This document shows positions 7,763 to 13,458 of a stretch of DNA of 32,175 nt, piece by piece. Every line of letters starts with the position of its first letter. Positions within the stretch are counted from its first letter, which is position 1. Origin of the DNA: Pseudomonadota bacterium (GTDB lineage: Bacteria; Desulfobacterota; Desulfovibrionia; Desulfovibrionales; Desulfovibrionaceae). The notes beneath the pieces were generated by a model. It did no database searches, had not been told where the DNA came from, and saw only the letters and a program-made list of their open reading frames with translations. The position numbers and the translations under genes are program-made. The stretch spans positions 1-32,175 of the forward strand of contig JAHIUD010000053.1 of NCBI GenBank assembly GCA_018817515.1, read 5' to 3'.

Positions 7763-7809
7763 AAAACCGCCCCCACATGCCGCCTATTCTAGGCGGCGCA
7801 TGGGGGCGG
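7763..7809 (-). terminator. Intrinsic terminator between middle/accessory genes and late genes
   Basis: Two 19-base arms (7767-7785 and 7791-7809) pair with only three central mismatches around a 5-base loop. On the minus strand the hairpin is followed at once by TTTTCTT. Such a stem plus T-tract is a classic rho-independent terminator for leftward transcription. It sits just after the 194-residue membrane protein gene and before the holin gene, so late genes need their own promoter or antitermination. Confidence 0.85.
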
Positions 7810-7838
7810 GACAGGATGAAGGGGTTCAGGGGGCGGGG

Positions 7839-8423
7839 CTATTTGGAGAACGGGTTTTTGTTTCCCCTTCGCATGGGAACAGCGCCGTTGCCCATGATAC
7901 TGTAGGACAGCGTGCCATCCGGTTGGATGATGGCGAACTGCGCGGTCCCAAGCACCTTGATGGCATAATACCGCTCGCCCGTGTCGGCATACTTGTTCGT
8001 TATGACGCTGTAGCGCATGTTCTCCGGCTTGCCCCAGGAGCCGTCCACGGGCCTTGCCACGTACACGTCGATAGAACTGTCGTCTTTGACAACCCACTTT
8101 TGCCACCAGTCGACGTACAGATTTTTGGGGTCAAGCGGGTCAGCATATACCCAAGTACCAAGGACGTACTTCTGCGCCTTCTCAACGCTGTTGATGCTTG
8201 AAGGTGAGGTGGCCTTGTACGTCGTGTACCCGTCCACGGCCAAGTAACCTGCGCCAACAATAAACGCGAGACAGGCCGCCAAAGCGACCGGCCTCGGCCA
8301 GTCGTGCCCCTGCTTCCGCATGTTTTCTTGGCACTTTTCCCAGGAAAAGGTGGCCTTCACGAAGGCTGCGCCAAAAAACAACAGCCCGGCCACGCCCACG
8401 AATATCTGAATAAGTTCCTTCAT
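7839..8423 (-). CDS. Hypothetical two-TM membrane protein in phage accessory region
   Basis: A 194-residue protein begins MKELIQIFVGVAGLLFFG, with AGGAGG 6 bases before the ATG at 8423. Transmembrane segments lie near residues 4-23 and 46-64; the rest (about 70-194) is hydrophilic and would face one side of the inner membrane, with many Tyr, Trp and Asp. I do not recognise the family. It is the last gene before the terminator, its base composition looks less GC-rich than neighbouring phage genes, and it is not part of the Mu core set. It is a candidate moron, for example a superinfection-exclusion or host-modifying protein, but nothing in the sequence proves this. Confidence 0.75.
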   Translation of the reverse strand: MKELIQIFVGVAGLLFFGAAFVKATFSWEKCQENMRKQGHDWPRPVALAACLAFIVGAGYLAVDGYTTYKATSPSSINSVEKAQKYVLGTWVYADPLDPKNLYVDWWQKWVVKDDSSIDVYVARPVDGSWGKPENMRYSVITNKYADTGERYYAIKVLGTAQFAIIQPDGTLSYSIMGNGAVPMRRGNKNPFSK

Positions 8424-8443
8424 TATTCCTCCTTGGGGGGGGG

Positions 8444-8848
8444 TTAACGGCGAACCCTGGGCAGGGGCAGTTCCTGGCCGTCTTTGTCCACAGCCCAAAT
8501 GTCCAGGGGCAGGTTGTATTCGGCCCGCACGCGCAACACGCGGCGCAGGTAGCGCATATGGCTGGGCTTCTCCAGGATCAGGACGATCCCTGGCCTTTTA
8601 CCCGCCTGGACGCCGTAGTTCAAGGATTGTCCGATGCTCTCTCCCCATTTCACGCCGAAGTCGAACTCCACCACATGCGTGGCATTCGCGCAGTCTGCGC
8701 GCGTCTTGTCCGGCATGACCACTTCCATTTCCCCGCGCGTGGAACACCAGCGCTCCTGATACCAGCGCTCGGGGTGCTCGTGCCCGGCGGCATGGGCGGG
8801 CGGGCACAGGCAGGCCAGCAAGGCCAAGGGGGCGAGATAGTGACGCAT
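8444..8848 (-). CDS. Hypothetical exported protein, nuclease-like core motif
   Basis: About 134 residues starting MRHYLAPLALLACLCPPAHA, a signal peptide that could be cut after A-H-A or lipidated at the L-L-A-C site. A TTG start 12 codons earlier overlaps the preceding stop and is possible. The mature part has a D-K-T-R-A-D-C segment, then H-V-V-E-F-D-F-G-V-K-W-G-E and I-G-Q-S-L-N-Y, then G-I-V-L-I-L-E. The D...E-x-D-x-x-x-K spacing resembles a PD-(D/E)XK nuclease-like core seen in small exported proteins of proteobacteria. The family role is unknown to me. It lies in the accessory block after the small TM protein. Confidence 0.7.
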   Translation of the reverse strand: MRHYLAPLALLACLCPPAHAAGHEHPERWYQERWCSTRGEMEVVMPDKTRADCANATHVVEFDFGVKWGESIGQSLNYGVQAGKRPGIVLILEKPSHMRYLRRVLRVRAEYNLPLDIWAVDKDGQELPLPRVRR

Positions 8849-8880
8849 GGAGGCCCCATAGCATCGACAGGTGTCAAAGC

Positions 8881-9054
8881 TCAAGGTTTCATCCTCTTCA
8901 CTATTTCGCCCAGCCGCCGCTCGATCTCTCCAAGTGGCAGGAGCAACGCGGTCAGAACGGCAGATGCCGCCCAGGCGACCTCACGACCGTGCGCTTTGTC
9001 AACGTAGCAAAAGACGGTGATCACGCTGAAAAGCACGAGAACTCGCCAGATCAT
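8881..9054 (-). CDS. Small two-TM membrane protein (57 residues)
   Basis: A 57-codon gene starting MIWRVLVLFSVITVFCYV. Two hydrophobic helices (residues about 3-18 and 27-41) flank a short polar turn with K-A-H-G-R-E; the C-terminal tail E-I-E-R-R-L-G-E-I-V-K-R-M-K-P is basic and amphipathic. Its ATG overlaps the upstream stop as ATGA, good evidence that it is translated. It could be a small holin-like, antiholin or exclusion peptide, but it sits in the middle-gene block rather than with the lysis genes. Confidence 0.7.
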   Translation of the reverse strand: MIWRVLVLFSVITVFCYVDKAHGREVAWAASAVLTALLLPLGEIERRLGEIVKRMKP

Positions 9055-9533
9055 GCGGGCACCTCCCGTCCGAAACGGTCCACAAGCGTCAGCTCGTCAC
9101 AGCAGAGCATCCGCTGCCCGAACTTCAGGTCAGCGACCCACACCCGCCACTGGCCGTCGATCCACAGGAAGGGACCGCTCCCGAGCTTGACCTGGCGGGT
9201 GATGTAGTTGGGACCATGCCAACGCGCCCAATCGCCCTTGTGGAAGTTCGGCTTGGGGCGCTCCAGCGCCTCCAGCCAACCGGGGGCGGCCAGCTCTTTG
9301 AGCAGGAGCTGATTGAGGGCTTCCAGGGTGAAAAAGGTGTACTTCTGGCCGCCGAGGCTCAACCAGCGCTCCCGCTTTTTGCCGTCCACGTACTCGCACT
9401 CGCAAAGCCGGAACAGGCCGATGTCGGCCTCGTGCTGGTCCGGCCACTGCTCGGCGGGGTACAGCTCAAAGATGCGTGTTTTGCCCCGAAACCGAAGCAA
9501 AATAGCACCGCGTTTTATAGCCTTTTTTGCCAT
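9051..9533 (-). CDS. Hypothetical phage protein (about 160 residues)
   Basis: A protein starting MAKKAIKRGAILLRFRGKTR, Trp-rich (about eight Trp) with a C-E-C-E-Y segment near residue 49 and a C-C-D-E-L segment near the C-terminus; no motif that I recognise. Trp, Cys and basic residues suggest a compact soluble, perhaps nucleic-acid-associated protein, which is only a guess. A longer start 16 codons upstream would overlap the preceding gene; the ATG at 9533 avoids that. It is coupled by ATGA to the small membrane gene downstream. Confidence 0.65.
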   Translation of the reverse strand: MAKKAIKRGAILLRFRGKTRIFELYPAEQWPDQHEADIGLFRLCECEYVDGKKRERWLSLGGQKYTFFTLEALNQLLLKELAAPGWLEALERPKPNFHKGDWARWHGPNYITRQVKLGSGPFLWIDGQWRVWVADLKFGQRMLCCDELTLVDRFGREVPA

Positions 9534-9547
9534 GCTTTCGGGGCAAA

Positions 9548-9781
9548 CTACCTGCCCCCCTCCTTCTGCTGTTTCTTCCACTTGATCTCTTCATCCACGC
9601 GGTTCAGCGCCTGGGCGCATATCCTCGCCTTTTGCATTGCCGCCGCGTCCGCCGCCTCCGGGACCACATCAGCATCACCGTAGTCGCGCAGGAATACAGC
9701 CGCAGGCCGCCTCTCCACGTTGTCATAGATCAGCGGTGAGCCGTACTTGCCACGGGTGAGGGTGAAGCGGGCAGCGGTCAT
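9548..9781 (-). CDS. Small hypothetical phage protein (77 residues)
   Basis: The open frame from MTAARFTLTRGKYGSPLIYD to a basic Lys/Gln-rich tail (W-K-K-Q-Q-K-E-G-G-R). The ATG at 9781 lies two bases after the upstream stop and has GGAG about 11 bases before it; an ATG ten codons earlier overlaps the upstream gene. No recognised domain. The strand and tight packing with its neighbours support it as a real gene of the middle region. Confidence 0.6.
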   Translation of the reverse strand: MTAARFTLTRGKYGSPLIYDNVERRPAAVFLRDYGDADVVPEAADAAAMQKARICAQALNRVDEEIKWKKQQKEGGR

Positions 9782-9783
9782 GC

Positions 9784-9975
9784 TCACATCACTCCAGGCA
9801 GGAATGGCCATCTGTGGGTGACATCCGCGATGGAGACTATGACCTCCCGGCCGGGAGTGCCGTCCTTCTTGATCACGCGACCGAGAAGCACCTTGCTCCC
9901 CGCGACATCTACGCAGATTTCACCGCTCCGATGGCGGCGGGAGAACACCCGGTCCTTTTCGTTGAATTTTTTCAT
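9784..9975 (-). CDS. Small hypothetical phage protein (63 residues)
   Basis: MKKFNEKDRVFSRRHRSGEI followed by short beta-prone segments (C-V-D-V-A-G-S-K-V-L-L-G-R-V-I-K-K-D-G and V-I-V-S-I-A-D-V) suggests a small beta-barrel such as an SH3- or KOW-like fold. That is inference from the hydrophobic pattern only. Its ATG overlaps the stop of the Mor-type gene as ATGA. Confidence 0.6.
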   Translation of the reverse strand: MKKFNEKDRVFSRRHRSGEICVDVAGSKVLLGRVIKKDGTPGREVIVSIADVTHRWPFLPGVM

Positions 9976-10469
9976 CGTCTCCCCCCTTTCGGCTGCTCAT
10001 CAGGCCCAGGCAACCACGCCTGGACGACCGCCCCGCCCACATTGACCGTGGCCATGGGCGTGCTTTTCAGGATGTCGAAGATGCGGCGGTCGGACAGGCT
10101 GTGGGAGCGCGCCAGGCGCTGCACGGCCTCGTTGCCGCTCATGGTCCCGATGAGCTGCTCGTATTCGCGGATGATGCCCGCGTCCCGCGCCCGGCGCAGT
10201 GCGTCAGAACAGCGGGGGATATACAGGTCCGTGCTGCCGTAGCGCTGCACCAGCGCCTCCGCCGCCTCCACGCCCACCACATCCGCCAGGACGTTGAAGC
10301 GCAGCTCGCCCAGCTTGGTTTCGCGCTTGGGCACCGGGAACGTGGTGCCACCCAGGGTTTCCACCAGGCGCAGCATCTTGCGCAGGCCTATGACTTGGGC
10401 CATGTCCCGCGCGGTGGCGGGCAGGCTCTCCAGCTCCGTGTGCTCCAGGACCGGGGTATCGCGTTTCAT
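9972..10469 (-). CDS. mor: Mor transcription activator family protein (middle operon regulator)
   Basis: About 165 residues from the ATG at 10469, which has AGGAGG 8 bases upstream and overlaps the gemA stop (ATGA). The protein has the two-part Mor/C layout: an N-terminal dimerisation part with I-G-L-R-K-M-L-R-L-V-E-T-L-G-G, then Y-G-S-T-D-L-Y-I-P near residues 85-93. A C-terminal helix-turn-helix follows (R-L-A-R-S-H-S-L-S-D-R-R-I-F-D-I-L, about 125-141). Mor activates the middle promoter of Mu so that the late activator can be made. The gene order gemA then mor is as in Mu. The C-terminal tail AWLPGPDEQPKGGRR is repeated in the DNA upstream of gemA (see findings). Confidence 0.85.
   Translation of the reverse strand: MKRDTPVLEHTELESLPATARDMAQVIGLRKMLRLVETLGGTTFPVPKRETKLGELRFNVLADVVGVEAAEALVQRYGSTDLYIPRCSDALRRARDAGIIREYEQLIGTMSGNEAVQRLARSHSLSDRRIFDILKSTPMATVNVGGAVVQAWLPGPDEQPKGGRR
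9991..10040. repeat. Imperfect direct repeat, copy 1 (in the 3' end of the mor-type gene)
   Basis: About 50 bases that match 10938-10987 in the same orientation, with a perfect 16-base block at one end and further matching blocks of 12 and 7 bases. On the minus strand this copy encodes the C-terminal tail A-W-L-P-G-P-D-E-Q-P of the Mor-type protein. Confidence 0.8.
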
Positions 10470-10918
10470 GCCGTAACCTCCTGGGCGGCCTGGCTGGCCT
10501 CCCGCTTCGCCCGGCGCTGGGCGTCTTTGGTCAGTGCGGCGATGATGCCGCGTAGCTGCTCGGGTTTGGCCCATTCCAGCCGCTCCGAGTAGTTCATGTG
10601 CTTGGCCATGCTTACGGCGTAGGCCCAGGGCCGTCCGGAGTCCGCCAGCAGCGCACCGATCTTGGAAAGCAGCGGGGCGCAGCCGGGCGTGGCACGGGGC
10701 GCGGGCTTCTTGCGGGCTGGGCGCGGGTCTTCATCGTTCCAGCCGCGCTTGCGCATGGCGGCCAGCACCAGCACCAGCTGCTTTTCCGTGATCTTCCCGG
10801 CCGAACGCTTGCCGGTGAGGGCCTCCAGCATGTCGCGGTAGGTTTCATCGTCCAGGCCCAGGGCCTTGGCGGCGATATGCACCTTTGCCAGCAGGCTGCG
10901 CCGTGACTCGGTTTTCAT
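10466..10918 (-). CDS. gemA: GemA family regulatory protein (Mu gp16/DUF1018)
   Basis: This 150-residue protein starts MKTESRRSLLAKVHIAAKALGL and carries the DUF1018 signature: A-K-V-H-I-A-A-K-x-L-G-L-D-D-E-T-Y-R-D-M-L, then K-I-T-E-K-Q-L near residues 42-48 and a C-terminal H-M-N-Y-S-E-R-L-E-W-A-K-P-E-Q-L-R-G-I-I-A-A-L. GemA in Mu affects host gene expression and DNA supercoiling; its biochemical role is unclear. The ATG has CGGAG 7 bases upstream and overlaps the stop of a short decayed or unannotated frame (see the 10938-10987 repeat). It is coupled to the mor-type gene downstream. Confidence 0.88.
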   Translation of the reverse strand: MKTESRRSLLAKVHIAAKALGLDDETYRDMLEALTGKRSAGKITEKQLVLVLAAMRKRGWNDEDPRPARKKPAPRATPGCAPLLSKIGALLADSGRPWAYAVSMAKHMNYSERLEWAKPEQLRGIIAALTKDAQRRAKREASQAAQEVTA

Positions 10919-10937
10919 GCGTGCTCCGTGTGTTGTG

Positions 10938-10987
10938 GCTGCTCATCAGGCCAGGGCAACCACGCCCCGGCGACCGCACCCCCAAAG
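10938..10987. repeat. Imperfect direct repeat, copy 2 (between DUF3164 and gemA genes)
   Basis: Matches 9991-10040. On the minus strand it sits in a frame that begins right after the DUF3164 stop codon and reads F-G-G-A-V-A-G-A-W-L-P-W-P-D-E-Q-P before a stop overlapping the gemA ATG. No ATG, GTG or TTG start was found in that frame, so it looks like the orphaned end of a gene rather than an active gene. Confidence 0.75.
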
Positions 10988-11010
10988 GTCGGGGGGCGGT
11001 TTCGCTTGGA

Positions 11011-11610
11011 TCAAATCGACGCCATGTCTAGCGAAATGGCCGTGTAGGCCCCGCTCTCCTGGCGCTTGTAAACGCGGACGTAGGACTTGCTCCCCGTGAC
11101 CTGAATGGAGTCGCCGATGGCCTGCATGGCCGTGCGCCAGCGCTCGTCGGTGATGTCCAGGCGACGCAAGCCCAGGATGCGTGTGGTGCTGATGCGGCCC
11201 TCCTTGTCGACCTGAAAGGCTTGGTCAATGAGCGCTTGAATCTCGCTGCTGCTATCCTTGGTCCAGTCGCGCAGGCACTCATCAATCAGGCTTTTGGCCG
11301 CCTGGAGGCGCTCGTCAAAGGTGATGTGCTCGGCCACCTGGCGCGCAATCTTGTACCTGCCGTCGTAGGACAGCAGGGTCACGTTGCCCTTGTGGCCGCC
11401 CACCTTGGCCCCATACCGCTCGGCGGAAAGGGTCACGAACGCGCCCACATCGGCCATGAGTTCGGCCTTGAGCCTGGCCAGCTGCTCGTGCATGGCCTGG
11501 ACCTTGGCCACCTTCTCCATGACCAACTCATGCCGGGCCATGTCGATTTCCTGCACTTGTGCCACGGGCACCTGGTGCCCCTGGGCGTTCTCCATGTATC
11601 CTTCAAGCAT
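11011..11610 (-). CDS. DUF3164 family phage protein
   Basis: This 199-residue protein begins MLEGYMENAQGHQVPVAQVQ after a strong AGGAGG. The DUF3164 pattern is clear: an opening that invites G-x-x-V-P, then long helices with H-E-L-V, then Y-G-A-K-V-G-G-H-K-G-N-V-T-L-L-S-Y-D-G-R-Y-K near residues 85-106, then T-D-E-R-W-R-x-A-M-x-A-I-x-D-S-I-Q-V-x-G-S-K-S-Y-V-R-V near the C-terminus. Found in the early operon of many Mu-like phages, function not known. The longer open frame upstream overlaps the preceding gene and lacks a good ribosome site. Confidence 0.88.
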   Translation of the reverse strand: MLEGYMENAQGHQVPVAQVQEIDMARHELVMEKVAKVQAMHEQLARLKAELMADVGAFVTLSAERYGAKVGGHKGNVTLLSYDGRYKIARQVAEHITFDERLQAAKSLIDECLRDWTKDSSSEIQALIDQAFQVDKEGRISTTRILGLRRLDITDERWRTAMQAIGDSIQVTGSKSYVRVYKRQESGAYTAISLDMASI

Positions 11611-11621
11611 GGTGCGTCCTC

Positions 11622-11819
11622 CTACGCTTGCGCGGCTACGTGTTGGGCCGCCTCGCCGGTTCCGGCGATGGGCAGCAAGGTTTCCAGGTTCACCACGTCC
11701 TCTGCGGCGGCCTCCAACACGATGCAGGCTTGGCGCAGGACATCCGCTTCCTCCGTTCCAACATGCTCGCGCAGGTCGCGCAGCACAGCAGCCACGTCGA
11801 TCAGTGTCTCGTGAATCAT
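11622..11819 (-). CDS. Small helical early phage protein (65 residues)
   Basis: MIHETLIDVAAVLRDLREHV continues as an acidic, almost wholly helical peptide ending A-A-Q-H-V-A-A-Q-A. It overlaps the upstream stop as ATGA. No family recognised; the acidic helical nature would suit a protein-protein modulator or DNA mimic, but this is speculation. Confidence 0.6.
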   Translation of the reverse strand: MIHETLIDVAAVLRDLREHVGTEEADVLRQACIVLEAAAEDVVNLETLLPIAGTGEAAQHVAAQA

Positions 11820-12136
11820 GATGCGTTCTCCTTGGTTTCGGGGTTGTGGGGGCAGACACGGCAGGCGCGCCACTGCCGCAGGGCAACGGGGCTTGAGCTG
11901 GGCACCTGGCCGGTGAACTTGCGGCAATGGGTAGGCGTCACGGTTTGGCCCGTGTGCGGGCAGTCCAGCCGTGCGTAGCGTTCGATGATGCGCGCGGCCA
12001 TGAGGTCCGTTTCGGCGGGGTACTTGTCGACCAGCAGCAGGCTCACGGACGTGCGCGAAATGCCCAGCTCACGCCCCACAGCGGCGCGGGAGCTAGCGTC
12101 CACGGCCTGGCGCAGCAGGGCCTGCCAATCAGACAT
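11816..12136 (-). CDS. Small HTH protein with C-terminal Cys/His cluster
   Basis: A 106-residue protein. Residues about 1-50 form an XRE/Cro-like helix-turn-helix (V-G-R-E-L-G-I-S-R-T-S-V-S-L-L-L near 20-35). The second half has C-P-H-T-G, then C near 71 and C-R-V-C-P-H near 92-97, a pattern that could bind zinc. Similar HTH-plus-Cys proteins occur in the early region of Mu-like phages. Its first 8 bases overlap the upstream gene. Probably a DNA-binding early regulator. Confidence 0.7.
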   Translation of the reverse strand: MSDWQALLRQAVDASSRAAVGRELGISRTSVSLLLVDKYPAETDLMAARIIERYARLDCPHTGQTVTPTHCRKFTGQVPSSSPVALRQWRACRVCPHNPETKENAS

Positions 12137-12677
12137 GATGCACCTCGCCTGTGTTGGCGTCGGTCACGGTGCGCTGGGCCTTGTTCCAGGCCGGGGCGCA
12201 GGGGCCGCTGTCGCGCACCAGCACCCACCGAGCTGGGCCGCCACGCCGGGGCAGCTCGGAGAGGAAGCCCGCCTTTGTGAGCGCGCGCAGGTAGCAGTCC
12301 AGGTTCTGGCGGGCCTTGGCCTCGGCCTCTGGCTTCGTCTCCGGCCCCAGGGCCAGCGGCAACAGCTCATCCACGCCAGCCTTGCGGCGGATGCGAAAGC
12401 CCCGCCAGGCCTTGGCCCGCAGGCTGCCCTTGTAGCGCTCCGCGCAGCCGCCCTTGCCGGGCCCGGAGACCACCTCCGCCCCGCCTGCCAGGGCCTGGGT
12501 TCCAGCCTCGGTGATGCCATGCACGCCTTCCACGCTCTGCATGAGCCCACGGGCCGCCAGGCGCTTGCAGATGTCCCTCGCGCCCTCCACGCCAACGCCC
12601 AGCGCCTCGGCCAGCTCCCGCGTGAGCTTGGGGCCGCCAGCCAGCAGGCGCAGTATGTCCAAGCCGCGCCAGGCCAT
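12129..12677 (-). CDS. Winged-helix early phage protein
   Basis: 182 residues beginning MAWRGLDILRLLAGGPKLTR. An N-terminal winged helix (L-T-R-E-L-A-E-A-L-G-V-G-V-E-G-A-R-D-I-C-K-R-L-A-A-R-G-L) is followed by a second possible DNA-binding half with T-K-A-G-F-L near residue 140, so the protein may have two wHTH domains. It follows the MuB-like gene with TAATG coupling, which fixes this start. Likely an early regulator or transposition accessory. Confidence 0.7.
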   Translation of the reverse strand: MAWRGLDILRLLAGGPKLTRELAEALGVGVEGARDICKRLAARGLMQSVEGVHGITEAGTQALAGGAEVVSGPGKGGCAERYKGSLRAKAWRGFRIRRKAGVDELLPLALGPETKPEAEAKARQNLDCYLRALTKAGFLSELPRRGGPARWVLVRDSGPCAPAWNKAQRTVTDANTGEVHHV

Positions 12678-13435
12678 TACGCGCCCCTCTTGGCCTTGCC
12701 ACCACTGGCGCTCACGGTGCGCGGGCGGCGCGCCTGCCAATCGTGGGTGATGCTCATGCCTTCCACTGCGGCCACATCCACCTGGGCCAGGCCGTTCATC
12801 TTGCCCACGCGCTCCACGGTGGCGATGGCGTTCATCACCTCGCGCATGCGGCCATTGCTCTGGCGGTGGATCTCGGCCACCAGGTCCGGGGCGATGCGCA
12901 CCTCGGCCAGTTGCTGGCAGGTGAGCGCCACGTCCTCCAGGCTGGCCGGGGTGAACTCCACCACCTGGGCAATGCGGCTGGAAATCTGCGGGTGCCGGGC
13001 GATATTGCGCTGTATGGCCTCCATGCCCACCAGAATGACCATGGTCTCGGTGCGGTCGCTGAAGTCGCGTATCTTCTCCAGCACCACGGCGTGGTTCTTC
13101 AGGGTGGCCTCGGCCTCGTCAATGACCAGCGGGATTTGCTGCGTGGCAATGACGGCCAGCATGCGGTTGAACAGCTGCTCGCTGCTGCCGCGCGGGTCCA
13201 CGGCCAGGGCCTTGGCCAGCTCCACCAGGAAATAGCGCGGGGTCCAATCGATGTTGGCGCGCAGGAACACCGCGCCCGTGTCCACGGCCCAGCTGGCCAC
13301 CACTTCGCTCTTGCCGAAGCCGGGCTGGCCATGCACCAGCATCATTCCGGCCTCGGCCGCGCCACGGTTCTCCACTGCGGCCACGCCAGCGGTGAACCGC
13401 TCGTAGTTGGTCGTCCGCACAAACAGTTTTCTCAC
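12677..13435 (-). CDS. MuB-like AAA+ ATPase, transposition target protein
   Basis: This 252-residue protein has Walker A G-Q-P-G-F-G-K-S at residues 36-43, Walker B I-P-L-V-I-D-E-A at 101-108, and a C-terminal helical lid. It resembles the MuB/TniB/IstB group: an ATP-dependent DNA-binding protein that selects targets and stimulates the DDE transposase encoded just upstream. GTG start at 13435 with GGGAGG 6 bases upstream. The ATPase is complete. It is followed with TAATG overlap by the winged-helix gene. Confidence 0.88.
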   Translation of the reverse strand: MRKLFVRTTNYERFTAGVAAVENRGAAEAGMMLVHGQPGFGKSEVVASWAVDTGAVFLRANIDWTPRYFLVELAKALAVDPRGSSEQLFNRMLAVIATQQIPLVIDEAEATLKNHAVVLEKIRDFSDRTETMVILVGMEAIQRNIARHPQISSRIAQVVEFTPASLEDVALTCQQLAEVRIAPDLVAEIHRQSNGRMREVMNAIATVERVGKMNGLAQVDVAAVEGMSITHDWQARRPRTVSASGGKAKRGA

Positions 13436-13458
13436 GTCATGCCTCCCGTTAGTTCAGG

